DNA of 64,000 nt from JANYLB01 sp963837715 (GCA_963837715.1 CAWIOF010000004.1:930001-994000); one strand, 5' to 3'. Counted from the stretch's first letter, positions 43,945-53,544 are shown. Numbers and translations are program-made. Notes: generated by a model not told the origin, from the sequence alone.

Positions 43945-44820
43945 ATGCGGCGTGTCCTCATCAGTGCGGTGGTCGTGCTCACCCTGGCGACGCTCGCGGC
44001 GTGCGATCCCCTCGCGACCCCGACCGGTCCCGCGCCCCTGCGCTATCGGGACCCGGTGTTCTCCACGGTGACGAAGACCACCGGCGTCACCTACGGCACC
44101 GCGGTCGACCAGTCGGCCCAGCCGGTCGCGCTCAAGCTCGACGTCTACCGCCCGACCGGCGACACGGTGACGAGTCGACCCGCGATCGTATGGGTGCACG
44201 GAGGCGCGTTCAGCTCCGGCGACAAGTCGTCGGGGGAGTTGGTCGACCAGGCGACGCAGTTCGCCCTGAAGGGTTTCGTGAACGTCTCGATCAACTACCG
44301 GCTCGCCCCCGGCAACTGCCTGGGTGTCGTGAGTCAGGTGTGTGTGATCGCCGCGCTGCAGGCCCGGGAGGACGCCCAGACGGCGGTGCGGTTCCTCCGC
44401 GCCCAGGCTTCGACCTACGGCATCGATCCGACGCGCATCGCGATCGGGGGTTCGTCGGCCGGTGGGATCACCGCGCTGGCGGTGGGATACAACTCCCAGA
44501 ACCCCGGCCCCGGCGACCACCAGGGCCATTCGTCGGCGGTGCGCGCGGTGCAGTCGCTCTCGGGCGCCGTGTTCAACACGGCCGCGATCGGTGCCGGCGA
44601 CGCCCCCGCGGTGTTGTTCCACGGCACCGCCGATCTGATCGTGCCGTACGCGCTCGCGCAGAACACCGTCACCGCGGCGACCACCGCGGGCCTCGTCGCG
44701 ATCCTGCGGACCTTCACCGGGGCCGGTCACGTTCCCTACACCGCGAACCGCACCCAGATCCTCGACGAGACCCGGAACTTCTTCTACTCGCAGATGGACC
44801 TCGCCCACGCGGCGCGCTGA
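43945..44820 (+). CDS. Secreted alpha/beta-hydrolase lipoprotein (carboxylesterase-like)
   Basis: A 291-residue lipoprotein esterase. Signal VLISAVVVLTLATLAAC gives the lipid Cys near residue 20. The oxyanion motif is VWVHGGAFSSGDKSS, the nucleophile elbow GGSSAGGITA and the histidine lies in GAGHVPYTANR. HGTADLIVPY supplies the acid. It would cleave an ester or amide outside the membrane. It is first in an operon with a serine hydrolase (TGATG overlap), downstream of the paired LacI sites. It is related to the hydrolase half of the protein at 20051. Confidence 0.85.
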   Translation: MRRVLISAVVVLTLATLAACDPLATPTGPAPLRYRDPVFSTVTKTTGVTYGTAVDQSAQPVALKLDVYRPTGDTVTSRPAIVWVHGGAFSSGDKSSGELVDQATQFALKGFVNVSINYRLAPGNCLGVVSQVCVIAALQAREDAQTAVRFLRAQASTYGIDPTRIAIGGSSAGGITALAVGYNSQNPGPGDHQGHSSAVRAVQSLSGAVFNTAAIGAGDAPAVLFHGTADLIVPYALAQNTVTAATTAGLVAILRTFTGAGHVPYTANRTQILDETRNFFYSQMDLAHAAR

Positions 44821-46019
44821 TGGCGACCCGGTCCCGGAGCACCCTGCTCCTCGTCACCATCGTCGTGTGTCTCCTCGCGGTCGCGTGCTCCGACGGCGAC
44901 GGGAACCGCGGGTCCGACGCGTCGAGCTCGTCGTCTTCCTCGTCGATGCCGTCGTCGGGGCCCGGTGCATCGGTCCCGGGTGCGGAGTGGGAGACGGTGA
45001 CCCCGGAGTCGGTCGGTCTCGACGGCGCGAAGCTCGAGGAGATCGCGCGGGTCGCGGAGGAGGGGAAGTCGCGCTGCTTGGTGATCGTGCGCGACGGCAA
45101 GCTCGCCGGCGAGTGGTACTTCCGGGGCAGCACCCCGGAGACCGCGCAGAACGTCTTCTCGGTGACGAAGTCGATCTCGAGCACCCTGGTCGGGATCGCG
45201 CAGGACGACGGCGATCTCGAGATCTCGGATCGGGCGTCGACGTGGATCCCGGAGTGGAAGGGCACGCCGTCAGACGAGGTGACCGTCCGCGATCTGCTCA
45301 GCAACGACTCGGGTCGCGAGTGGAGCGCGGGGATCGACTACGTCCAACTCGTGCAGGCTCCCGACAAGACGGCGTTCGCGGTCGGTCTGAGCCAGTCCGA
45401 ACCACCCGGCACCGTCTGGGCCTACAACAACTCGGCGATCCAGACGCTGCAACCGGTCGTTGCCGGTGCCACCGGCCACGACGTCATCTCGTTCGCACGG
45501 GAGCGACTCTTCGCGCCGCTCGGGATGACCCACACCGAGATGACCGCCGACGCCTCGGGCGGCGCGCAGATGTTCCAGGGCCTGCGGACCACCTGTCGCG
45601 ACCTCGCCCGGTTCGGGACGCTGTTCCTCGAACGGGGTCGGTGGGGATCGGAGCAGGTCGTGTCGGCCGACTGGGTCGATGCCGCGACCGGTCGGTCGTC
45701 GACCGATCTCAACGCGGGCTACGGCTACCTGTGGTGGCTGAACCGTGAGGGTGTGCTCGCGAGTCCGCTCGCCGCGACCAACGTTGCCGGCGTCGGCGAC
45801 GCCGCCCCGGTCCGGGGCCGCCTCGTTCCCGGAGCCCCGGAGTCGATGTTCTGGGCGCTCGGGCTCGGCAACCAGGTGGTGCAGGTCGACCCGGGAAGCC
45901 GGACCGTCGTCGTCCGGATCGGGACGGCCGAGCCGCGCCCGCAGCCACCGACGTTCGGACGGCTCGACGCGAGCCGGGTGGTGACCGAAGCTGTCACGGG
46001 TCCGGTTCCGGCGCGATGA
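44820..46019 (+). CDS. Serine beta-lactamase-family lipoprotein hydrolase
   Basis: A 399-residue penicillin-binding-protein-like hydrolase. Lipobox LLLVTIVVCLLAVAC is followed by a Ser-rich linker. The catalytic SxxK is in NVFSVTKSISS and a YxN-like motif in WAYNNSAIQTL, while YGYLWWLNREG precedes the third box region. Class-C-type family members act on esters, peptides or polymers, rarely on antibiotics. It is overlapped with the esterase and so shares LacI-type control. Cotransport to the cell surface suggests they degrade one polymer or oligomer. Confidence 0.85.
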   Translation: MATRSRSTLLLVTIVVCLLAVACSDGDGNRGSDASSSSSSSSMPSSGPGASVPGAEWETVTPESVGLDGAKLEEIARVAEEGKSRCLVIVRDGKLAGEWYFRGSTPETAQNVFSVTKSISSTLVGIAQDDGDLEISDRASTWIPEWKGTPSDEVTVRDLLSNDSGREWSAGIDYVQLVQAPDKTAFAVGLSQSEPPGTVWAYNNSAIQTLQPVVAGATGHDVISFARERLFAPLGMTHTEMTADASGGAQMFQGLRTTCRDLARFGTLFLERGRWGSEQVVSADWVDAATGRSSTDLNAGYGYLWWLNREGVLASPLAATNVAGVGDAAPVRGRLVPGAPESMFWALGLGNQVVQVDPGSRTVVVRIGTAEPRPQPPTFGRLDASRVVTEAVTGPVPAR

Positions 46020-46082
46020 CTTCTCGTCTCCCCGGCGGTCGGATCGGGGTGATGTCGTTCGAGCGAGCAGAAGGAGCCTTCC

Positions 46083-46850
46083 GTGCCGAACCGTGATGGC
46101 GCACCCGTGGGTGCCCCCTGTTGGATCGACCTGATGACCTCGGATCCCGACGCCAGCCAGGCGTTCTACGGCGAGCTCTTCGGCTGGACCTCGGAAGAGG
46201 CCGGTCCCGAGTACGGCGGATACATCAACTTCTCGCTCGACGGTGCCGCCGTCGCGGGTGGAATGCGCAACAGCGGGCCGGAGGGCATGCCCGACCTGTG
46301 GTCGGTCTACCTCGCCACCGACGACGCCGCGGCCACAGTCGACGCGGCGACCGCCGCCGGTGGGCAGGTGATCGTCGGCGCGATGGACGTCGGCGAGCTG
46401 GGTCGGATGGCCGTGGTGACCGATCCCGGTGGTGCGGCGATCGGTGCATGGCAGCCGGGGCTCCACACCGGCTTCGGCGTCGTGCGGGAGACCGGGGCGC
46501 CGGCGTGGTTCGAAGCGCACACCCGTGAGTACCCGGCGTCGGTCGCGTTCTACCGCGACGTGTTCCATTGGGACACCCACACGATGAGCGACACCCCGGA
46601 GTTCCGCTACACGACGTTCGGCGAGGAAGCCGACGCGGTGGCCGGTGTCATGGACGCGGCCGCGATGCTCCCCGACGGTGAGCCGTCGTTCTGGGCGATC
46701 TACTTCGCGGTCGACGACACCGACGCCGCGCTGGCGCGGGTCGTGGAGCTCGGCGGCGCGGTGGTCACCGGGGCCGAGGACTCACCCCACGGGCGCCTCG
46801 CCACCGTCGCCGACACCACGGGAGCACGGTTCACCGTGGTCGCCGACTGA
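46083..46850 (+). CDS. Tandem VOC (glyoxalase/bleomycin-resistance fold) protein
   Basis: A 255-residue protein with two vicinal-oxygen-chelate domains: CWIDLMTSDPDASQAFYGELFGW opens the first, and FEAHTREYPASVAFYRDVFHWD the second. The metal-binding residues are partly kept. The family includes dioxygenases, glyoxalases and carrier proteins of unknown substrate. GTG start 46083 follows AGAAGGAG. It is convergent with tatA, and a hairpin lies between. Confidence 0.85.
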   Translation: MPNRDGAPVGAPCWIDLMTSDPDASQAFYGELFGWTSEEAGPEYGGYINFSLDGAAVAGGMRNSGPEGMPDLWSVYLATDDAAATVDAATAAGGQVIVGAMDVGELGRMAVVTDPGGAAIGAWQPGLHTGFGVVRETGAPAWFEAHTREYPASVAFYRDVFHWDTHTMSDTPEFRYTTFGEEADAVAGVMDAAAMLPDGEPSFWAIYFAVDDTDAALARVVELGGAVVTGAEDSPHGRLATVADTTGARFTVVAD

Positions 46851-46852
46851 GG

Positions 46853-46886
46853 AGCCCGGGCCGAGCCGTCCGAGTCGGCACGGGCT
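46853..46886. terminator. Hairpin between convergent VOC and tatA genes
   Basis: Outer stem AGCCCG (46853-46858) with CGGGCT (46881-46886), and inner stem GCCGA (46860-46864) with TCGGC (46875-46879). It sits exactly between the two convergent stop codons, so it could end transcription in both directions. The imperfect inner junction lowers confidence. Confidence 0.5.
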
Positions 46887-47049
46887 AGTCGGCCGCGGGC
46901 GCGGTGGCCGCGGCGGCCTCGTCGGTGCCGTGCTTGAACTCCTTCGACGCCTGACCCAGCGAACGCGCCAGCTTCGGGAGCTTCGCGCTGCCGAACAGCA
47001 GGAGGACGATGGCGAGCACGATCAGCAGTTCGGTGGGTCCGAGGTTCAT
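46885..47049 (-). CDS. tatA: TatA/E twin-arginine translocase subunit
   Basis: A 54-residue protein: one short N-terminal membrane helix (ELLIVLAIVLLLFG), the family hinge FGSAKLPKLARSLG, then an amphipathic helix with KEFKHG and an Ala/Asp-rich tail. TatA oligomers form the pore or membrane-thinning patch that passes folded Tat substrates. The ATG at 47049 is preceded by AAGGAGCACC. No tatC is in the window. Its likely clients here are the metallophosphatase at 12755 and the LPXTG protein at 15920. Confidence 0.88.
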   Translation of the reverse strand: MNLGPTELLIVLAIVLLLFGSAKLPKLARSLGQASKEFKHGTDEAAAATAPAAD

Positions 47050-47204
47050 GGTGCTCCTTGGCGGGGGGTGGCGCGGAGTCGCGCCCGATCAGTTCTTCCG
47101 GTCGGGGATTCGTTCGGCACGGACCCCCGGATCCTTGAGCCGCTCCCTGGCGTCGCGGCCCGGAATCGTTGATCCGGCAACGGTTCCAGGTCCGGAGACA
47201 CCGT

Positions 47205-48212
47205 ATGACTGATCTCGCGGGGCTGCTCGACGGCGCGCTCGAGTTCCCGATCGCGCCGAGCTTCACGCGGATCGGGTACTCGGCCCGTCGAGCGTTGTTC
47301 CACTGGACCGACCTCGACGACTACGACCTCCGCGACCGCGTCATCGCCGTGACCGGTGCCACGTCGGGGCTCGGTCGGGCGGCGGCCGAGCAGTTCGCCC
47401 GAGACGGCGCGACGGTGATCGTGGTCGGCCGGAACCCCGCGAAGACGGAACGCACCGTGGCCGAATTGCGCGCCGCGACGGGGAACGACCGGATCAGTGC
47501 TGTGATCGCCGACCTCGGCGACACCGACTCTGTCCGGACCGCCGCGGCCGAGATCCTGACCACACACGATCGGCTCGATGTGCTCGTGCACAACGCGGCG
47601 TCGCTGTCGCACGAGCGCCGGACCGCGCCCGACGGCACCGAGCTCACGGTCGCGACCCAGGTCGTGGGGCCGTTCGTGCTCACCGCGCTGCTCCTCGACC
47701 GGCTGCGGGCCGCGCGTCCCGGCGGGGTCGGGCCGGGCAGAGTGGTGACCGTGTCGTCGGGCGGGATGTACAGCGCGCCGTGTGCGGTGGCCGACCTCCA
47801 GATGGACGCCGCCTCCTACAACGGGACGAAGCAGTACGCGTTGGCGAAGCGGGCCCAGGTGACGCTCAACGAGGTGTGGGCCGGCCACGTCACCGACGGT
47901 TCGGTCGTGTTCCAGTGCATGCACCCGGGCTGGGCCGACACGCCGGGTGTGGAAGAGGCACTGCCGACGTTCCGTCGGATCGTCGGGCCGCTCCTGCGCG
48001 ACGCCCGCCAGGGTGCCGACACGATGGTGTGGCTCGCCGCCGACGACGGTGAGCCGCTCGAATCGTCGGGCCGGTTCTGGCTCGACCGAAGGGTGCGCCC
48101 GATCCATCGCCTCGGGAGCACGGCCCGTTCCGACACCCCCGAGGTCCGGCGCGCGCTCTGGCGATGGCTCGTGGCGACGAGTGGCGAGGATCCGGTCCCG
48201 AGCCCCGAGTAG
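47205..48212 (+). CDS. Short-chain dehydrogenase/reductase (DHRS12-like)
   Basis: A 335-residue SDR. It has a 55-residue N-terminal extension (FPIAPSFTRIGYSARRALFHW), then the nucleotide motif TGATSGLGRAAA, DVLVHNAASL and a VVTVSSGGMYS serine. The Tyr-x-x-x-Lys site is in YNGTKQYALAKRAQ. The order matches DHRS12-type proteins, whose substrates are unknown. ATG 47205 follows GGAGACA at good spacing. Confidence 0.87.
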   Translation: MTDLAGLLDGALEFPIAPSFTRIGYSARRALFHWTDLDDYDLRDRVIAVTGATSGLGRAAAEQFARDGATVIVVGRNPAKTERTVAELRAATGNDRISAVIADLGDTDSVRTAAAEILTTHDRLDVLVHNAASLSHERRTAPDGTELTVATQVVGPFVLTALLLDRLRAARPGGVGPGRVVTVSSGGMYSAPCAVADLQMDAASYNGTKQYALAKRAQVTLNEVWAGHVTDGSVVFQCMHPGWADTPGVEEALPTFRRIVGPLLRDARQGADTMVWLAADDGEPLESSGRFWLDRRVRPIHRLGSTARSDTPEVRRALWRWLVATSGEDPVPSPE

Positions 48213-48262
48213 CGACGGTCGAGGGCCGGAATGCCCCGCGGCCCCGGACCGTTGGCACCCGT

Positions 48263-49357
48263 ATGGCTGATCCGGTGATCCAGACGTTCGCGCTCGGCTT
48301 CCAGTGGCCGACGATCGACCCGTTCCTGTTCTGCGTGCACCACGACGACGCGTATCCGGCCGGCAACGACGATCTCGGTCCCGATGCGCCGCTCGACGGT
48401 CGCGAGATCGGGTCCGACTTCGCCGGCGTCGACGGTTGGCGGATGTACCACGGCACCGTCGTCCCCGGCTTCCCGGGCCACCCTCACCGTGGGTTCGAGA
48501 CGGTCACCTACGTGCGCCAGGGGCTCATCGACCACTCCGACTCGCTCGGCGCGGCGGCGCGGTTCGGCGAGGGCGACGTGCAGTGGCTCACCGCGGGCCG
48601 GGGCATCGTGCACTCGGAGATGTTCCCCCTCCTCGACTCCGATGCACCGAACCCCGCCGAGTTGTTCCAGATCTGGTTGAACCTGCCCGCCGAAGACAAG
48701 ATGGCCGAGCCCCACTTCTCGATGTTGTGGGCCGAAGACATCCCCCGCGTCACCGTCACCGACGACGCCGGACGGGTCACGACGATCGACGTGGTCGCCG
48801 GAGTGCTGGGCGACGCGACCCCGCCGCCGCCACCGCCGAGCTCGTGGGCGGCACGTGCCGACACCGACGTCGCGATCTGGGCCGTCCGGATGGAAGCCGG
48901 TGCGGTGTGGACCGCGCCGCCCGCCTCGGCCGGGACGGTGCGCGTCCTGTACGGGTTCGTCGGCAACGGGTTCGCGGTGAGGGGATCCGACGGCGACGAG
49001 ACCGCGATCGATCCCGACACGGGTGTCGTCGTGCGCAGCGACGAACCGGTCGTGCTCACCGCGGGCGACGCGGCGGTCGAGATCCTGGTGCTCCAGGGTC
49101 GTCCGATCGGTGAGCCGGTCGAACGGTACGGACCGTTCGTCATGAACGACCGGGCCGGGATCGAAGCCGCGTTCGCCGACTACCGCAGCACCGGGTTCGG
49201 TGGGTGGCCGTGGCCGACCGAGGACCCGGTCCACGATCGCGGCGCCCGACGCTTCGCCCGTCACGCCGACGGCACCGTCGACCGCGTCGAGTCGGAGAGC
49301 GGGTCGACGAGCGGGCCGAGCGTGGGAGCAGCGGGCTCCGGGGTCACCGTCAGCTGA
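48263..49357 (+). CDS. Pirin-family cupin protein
   Basis: A 364-residue bicupin. The metal motif HPHRGFETVTYVRQG (residues of about 73-87) and WLTAGRGIVHSEMF with the fourth ligand are diagnostic. WPTEDPVHDRGARRFARHADG is a common pirin ending. Some pirins are quercetin dioxygenases, others act in regulation. The role here is not evident. It is followed directly, stop to stop, by the convergent MFS gene. Confidence 0.9.
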   Translation: MADPVIQTFALGFQWPTIDPFLFCVHHDDAYPAGNDDLGPDAPLDGREIGSDFAGVDGWRMYHGTVVPGFPGHPHRGFETVTYVRQGLIDHSDSLGAAARFGEGDVQWLTAGRGIVHSEMFPLLDSDAPNPAELFQIWLNLPAEDKMAEPHFSMLWAEDIPRVTVTDDAGRVTTIDVVAGVLGDATPPPPPPSSWAARADTDVAIWAVRMEAGAVWTAPPASAGTVRVLYGFVGNGFAVRGSDGDETAIDPDTGVVVRSDEPVVLTAGDAAVEILVLQGRPIGEPVERYGPFVMNDRAGIEAAFADYRSTGFGGWPWPTEDPVHDRGARRFARHADGTVDRVESESGSTSGPSVGAAGSGVTVS

Positions 49358-50506
49358 TCACCCGCGGCTGCGCGTCGGCGTGCGGACGTGCGCAGGCGTG
49401 ACCGCAACGAAGAGGGCCGTGACCGCCAGGACCAGCAGCCCGGTCGTGAGGTCGAATGCGCCCGAGAGCACGCCGACGATGGGTGGCCCCGCGACCATTC
49501 CGAGGTACCCGGCCGCCGAGACCCCTCCGATCGCGAGCGCAGGGTGCCGAGCCTCGTTGTTCACCTCGGCGAGCAGCAGCGGCCACACGACCGAGATGCC
49601 GATGCACGCCAGCGCGAGGCCCGTCGCCCCGACGACGGGGTTCGAGGTCAGCGCCTCGAGTGAGATGCCGACCGCGCTCAGTCCGGCACCGATCGCGACC
49701 CCACGCCGGATCCCGAGCGTCCCGAGCCGCGGTCCACTCGCCACCCGGGTGACCGCGGCCAGGCCCTGCCCGACCACGTACGCGCCGACCCCAGCCAGCA
49801 CGCCGACCTCGAGGTTGCTCCGCAGGTAGAGCACGCCCCAGGTCGCGATGCCCCCTTCGACCATCGCCGATGCCGCGAACACGATGGCGAGGATCACGAG
49901 TCCCTCGTGGCGGAGCCCCGTGATCGCCCGGAGGAGCGACGGATGGTCGCCGCGTGGGGGATGGGGGAGCTTCGCCGAGCGGCTGAGCAGGGCCAGCACG
50001 AACCCACAGACACCGAGCGCCACGAACGCGAACCGCCAGCTGAGGTCGAGCTCCAGGGCGACACCGGTCACTGCGGCTCCGAGCACGCACCCGACGTTGA
50101 ACAAGGCATGGAAGCGCACCAGGCGCCCCGGCTCCGCCGACAGCGCCGCCGCGGCGACGACGTTGATCACCACGTCGACGAGGCCGCCCGCCGCAGTCGC
50201 GAGCGTGAACGCGACGGCGAACATCCCGAGTGCCGGCGCCGCCGCGACCACGAGCAGCAGCGCGCTCCAGATCACGAGCGAGCGGACGAACGCGACGTCG
50301 GGTCCCCACCGGTCGGTGACTGCGCCGCCGATCGCGTTGAGCGCGGCCGCGCACAGGATCCCGATCGCGAGCATGAGCCCGAGGCCGGCGTCGGACAGGT
50401 CGAACGTGCGCTTGATGTCGAGCACGGCCACCGCCCACGTGCCTGCGTATCCGCCGAACACGACGAACGCGACGGCGACGGGGGTCAGGTTGGAGCGCGC
50501 GGTCAC
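49358..50506 (-). CDS. MFS transporter
   Basis: A 382-residue major-facilitator protein with about 12 hydrophobic helices. The loop between helices 2 and 3 reads AIGGAVTDRWGPDVAFVRS, the conserved MFS cytoplasmic loop. The fold resembles FucP/bypass-of-stop carriers with small-molecule cargo, but the cargo is unknown. GTG 50506 is chosen because it starts 5 bases before the LtrA stop region. An in-frame GTG at 50539 would add 11 residues and overlap the neighbouring gene by 29 bases. Confidence 0.82.
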   Translation of the reverse strand: MTARSNLTPVAVAFVVFGGYAGTWAVAVLDIKRTFDLSDAGLGLMLAIGILCAAALNAIGGAVTDRWGPDVAFVRSLVIWSALLLVVAAAPALGMFAVAFTLATAAGGLVDVVINVVAAAALSAEPGRLVRFHALFNVGCVLGAAVTGVALELDLSWRFAFVALGVCGFVLALLSRSAKLPHPPRGDHPSLLRAITGLRHEGLVILAIVFAASAMVEGGIATWGVLYLRSNLEVGVLAGVGAYVVGQGLAAVTRVASGPRLGTLGIRRGVAIGAGLSAVGISLEALTSNPVVGATGLALACIGISVVWPLLLAEVNNEARHPALAIGGVSAAGYLGMVAGPPIVGVLSGAFDLTTGLLVLAVTALFVAVTPAHVRTPTRSRG

Positions 50507-50510
50507 GGTC

Positions 50511-51725
50511 TCACGGCACGCCGGGGTCTGCCGAGTCACCGTCGTCGGTGTGCGACCCGTGGCGAATGGCCTCGCGGGTCGCGGCGTACCGGAACGCCTC
50601 GAACGCGATCAACACCCACATCACGACCGTGATCGCGCCGAGGACGAGCAGCGCGTCGGCGGTGTGCGCGGGCCAGAGCAGCACGAGCACCAGCGCCGCC
50701 GCGATGACCCGCCACTTCGACAAGCCAAGGCCCACCCGCAGCTTGAACGCCACGGTCCCGAGCAGGAACGCCACGGTTCCGCCGATCAACGCGGTCGCGC
50801 TCACCGAGTCGAGTGGCGCATCCACGTGCGCGAGCACGGCCTTCAAGCCCACCGCCGTGACCGCGACACCGGCGACGAGCACGAAGTGGAGGAGCGAGTA
50901 GGCGTCGCGCGCCATCTCGTTCTGCTCCTTGCCGACCTTCGCGAGCTCGAGCTGTTGCGACGCGGCCGGCGCGAGGACGTCGAAGTAGATCCACCAGAGG
51001 GCGCTGGCGAGGAACGTGCCGATCACCGCGGCGGTGATCGCGAGGCCCGAGAGGCCGACCTCGGCGCCGATCGCGATCGCCACGAGTGACTCGCCGAGCG
51101 CGATGATCACGATGAGGCCGTGGCGTTCCGCGAAGTGGTTCGGCACCAGCTTCCATCCGGCCGCACCGAAGAGGAACGGTCCGCCCACGTCGAGCAGGAT
51201 CGCCACGATCCACATCGCGCCCTGTTCCCACCCGTCGAGGAACGACGCGACCACGAGCAGCGCCACGCCGATCACAGTGCTGATCGCGAGGCCCGTCACC
51301 GACTTCCGGAGGTCTTCCTCGTCGTCACTCGCGAGGACGAACAGCAGGATCTGTGAGATCCGCACGACTCCGTACGCGATCGCGAACGTGAGTCCCTGGT
51401 CGCCGAACGCCTCGGGGACACAGAGTGCGGCCACGAGCATCCCGGCGGTGGCGATGAAGATGACGAGCCGGGCGGCGCCCTCCTCGGGGTCGACCACGCT
51501 CGTCAGCCACGCGTACCCGACCCACGCCCACCAGAGCGCGGCGAGCACCAGCAGTCCCTGACCGAGGCCCTGCCAGGTGTGGCCACCGGCCATGAGCTCG
51601 GTGCACCGGGTGAGTGCGAGCACGAACACCAGGTCGAAGAAGAGCTCGAGCGGGGTGACCCGCTCCTCGTTCTTGCGTCGGACCGCGCCGAGGTGGCGGC
51701 GGGAGGCGTCGGGTTCGCGGCTCAT
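50511..51725 (-). CDS. Low-temperature-requirement A (LtrA) family membrane protein
   Basis: A 404-residue polytopic protein. The N-terminus RVTPLELFFDLVFVLALTRCTELM, GPFLFGAAGWKLVPNHFAERHGLIVIIALGES in two segments, and ALWWIYFDVLAP are LtrA hallmarks. The function is poorly known, as the family was named from a cold-sensitive Listeria mutant. ATG 51725 is taken. An in-frame ATG at 51746 is an alternative. It forms a likely unit with the MFS gene. Confidence 0.88.
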   Translation of the reverse strand: MSREPDASRRHLGAVRRKNEERVTPLELFFDLVFVLALTRCTELMAGGHTWQGLGQGLLVLAALWWAWVGYAWLTSVVDPEEGAARLVIFIATAGMLVAALCVPEAFGDQGLTFAIAYGVVRISQILLFVLASDDEEDLRKSVTGLAISTVIGVALLVVASFLDGWEQGAMWIVAILLDVGGPFLFGAAGWKLVPNHFAERHGLIVIIALGESLVAIAIGAEVGLSGLAITAAVIGTFLASALWWIYFDVLAPAASQQLELAKVGKEQNEMARDAYSLLHFVLVAGVAVTAVGLKAVLAHVDAPLDSVSATALIGGTVAFLLGTVAFKLRVGLGLSKWRVIAAALVLVLLWPAHTADALLVLGAITVVMWVLIAFEAFRYAATREAIRHGSHTDDGDSADPGVP

Positions 51726-51782
51726 CGGGCGTGATTCTCGCGTCATCGCGGAGGCCGTGCGTAGGCTCCGGGCCGATGGGGG

Positions 51783-53534
51783 ATGGACGCCGTGCTTGAT
51801 CTGGTCATCCGCGGCGGCACCGTGGTCGACGGCACCGGCGCGGTGGCCCGCACCGCCGACGTGTCGATCCGCGACGGGATCGTCGTCGGGGTCGGCCGGG
51901 TCGAAAGTCCCGCGCGCCGCACCGTCGACGCCGACGGCCTGCTCGTGACCCCCGGGTTCGTCGACGTGCACACCCACTTCGACGCCCAGGCGACGTGGGA
52001 TCCGCACCTCACGCCGTCGAGCTGGCACGGGGTCACGACCGCGATCCTGGGGAACTGCGGCGTCGGCTTCGCGCCCGTTGCGCCCGGACGTGAGCAGTGG
52101 TTGATCGAGCTCATGGAGGGCGTCGAAGACATCCCCGGGTCGGCGCTGTCGGAAGGGATCCAGTGGGGCTGGGAGTCGTTCCCCGAGTACCTCACCGCGC
52201 TCGAGGCGTTTCCCCGCGCGATCGACGTCGGCGCGCAGCTCCCGCACGCGGCGGTGAGGGCCTACGTCATGGGGTCGCGCGCGCACGATCCCGCCACCGC
52301 CGCCGACCTCGAGGCGATGCAACAGATCGTGCGCGAGGCCCTGCGTGCCGGTGCGCTCGGCTTCTCGACGGGTCGGACCGCCGGCCATCGCGACATCCAC
52401 GGCGCGCCGGTGCCCGGGACGTTCGCGGCCGGCGACGAGGTGATCGCCCTGCTGGCGGTCATGGCCGACGAGCAGCGGGGGGTGCTGCAACTGGTGCCAG
52501 CCGGGTCGTCGGGCGAGCTCGCCGGCGACGCGCCGGGTGCGATGGACGGCGAGCTCGAATGGATGCTCCGCGGCGCGGAAGCCTCGGGTCGGCCGGTCAC
52601 GTTCCTCGTGCTCGAGAGCCGACAGGACCCCGACGGCTGGCGCCCGTGGTTCGACGCGACGCGCGCCGCGAACGCGCGCGGCGCCGACGTGCACCCCCAG
52701 GTCGCGAGTCGGTGCTTCGGGATGTTGATGGGACACCAGTCGCGGCTGAACCCGTTCCGGTACCGCGCGAGCTACCGGGAGATCGGCGGCCTGCCGTTCC
52801 CCGAGATGATCGCCCGGCTGCGCGATCCCGAGGTTCGCGCCCGCATCCTGGGCGACGAGTCGCAGTGGTCGGGACCTCCGCAGGCCGACCAGCTCCGGTC
52901 CCGTTCCTTCGAGAACCTCTTCCCGTTGGGCACGACGCTCGACTACGAACCCGGACCGGAGGCGAGCGTCGCCGCGGTGGCTCGACGGACCGGTCAGGAT
53001 CCGTGGGCGGTCGCGTACGACCTCATGCTCGGATCCGACGGGCACGACTTCCTGCTGTTCCCGTTGCTGAACTTCGGGAACGGCTCGTACGACGGCCTCT
53101 ACGAGATGATGTCGGACCCGATGACGGTGCAGGGCCTCGGCGACGCCGGTGCGCACTGCGGGATCATCTGCGACGCGAGCATGACGACCTACCTGCTCAG
53201 CCACTGGGCCCGCGACCGCTCCCGCGGTCCCCGGTTGCCGCTCGAGCTGGCGGTCCGCCGCCTCACCCGCGACCCCGCGCACCTCTACGACCTGCGCGAC
53301 CGGGGAGTGCTCGCACCGGGGATGCGGGCCGACGTCAACATCATCGACTTCGAGCATCTCCGCCTCGTCCACCCCGAGCGGGTCGAAGACCTCCCCGCGG
53401 GTGCCGGTCGACTCGTGCAACGGTCCGAGGGCTACGTCGAGACGATCGTCGCCGGCGAGACGGTCGTCGAGGGCGGCGAGCTCACCGACGCCCGGCCCGG
53501 CGCGCTCGTCCGGGGCGGCCGAGCCGCCGGATAG
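51783..53534 (+). CDS. Amidohydrolase, D-aminoacylase-like
   Basis: A 583-residue metal-dependent amidohydrolase of the N-acyl-D-amino-acid deacylase group. GGTVVDGTGAVARTADVSIRDG leads into the metal HxH of GFVDVHTHFDAQATWDP. GNCGVGFAPVAPGREQWLIELMEGVEDIP is split around the active site, and the C-terminal composite domain ends GETVVEGGELTDARPG. It should hydrolyse an amide or cyclic imide. The true substrate is unclear, because large actinobacterial relatives are of unknown specificity. It begins 57 bases from the divergent LtrA gene and precedes a dehydrogenase by 10 bases. Confidence 0.88.
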   Translation: MDAVLDLVIRGGTVVDGTGAVARTADVSIRDGIVVGVGRVESPARRTVDADGLLVTPGFVDVHTHFDAQATWDPHLTPSSWHGVTTAILGNCGVGFAPVAPGREQWLIELMEGVEDIPGSALSEGIQWGWESFPEYLTALEAFPRAIDVGAQLPHAAVRAYVMGSRAHDPATAADLEAMQQIVREALRAGALGFSTGRTAGHRDIHGAPVPGTFAAGDEVIALLAVMADEQRGVLQLVPAGSSGELAGDAPGAMDGELEWMLRGAEASGRPVTFLVLESRQDPDGWRPWFDATRAANARGADVHPQVASRCFGMLMGHQSRLNPFRYRASYREIGGLPFPEMIARLRDPEVRARILGDESQWSGPPQADQLRSRSFENLFPLGTTLDYEPGPEASVAAVARRTGQDPWAVAYDLMLGSDGHDFLLFPLLNFGNGSYDGLYEMMSDPMTVQGLGDAGAHCGIICDASMTTYLLSHWARDRSRGPRLPLELAVRRLTRDPAHLYDLRDRGVLAPGMRADVNIIDFEHLRLVHPERVEDLPAGAGRLVQRSEGYVETIVAGETVVEGGELTDARPGALVRGGRAAG

Positions 53535-53544
53535 CGTCGAGCGG

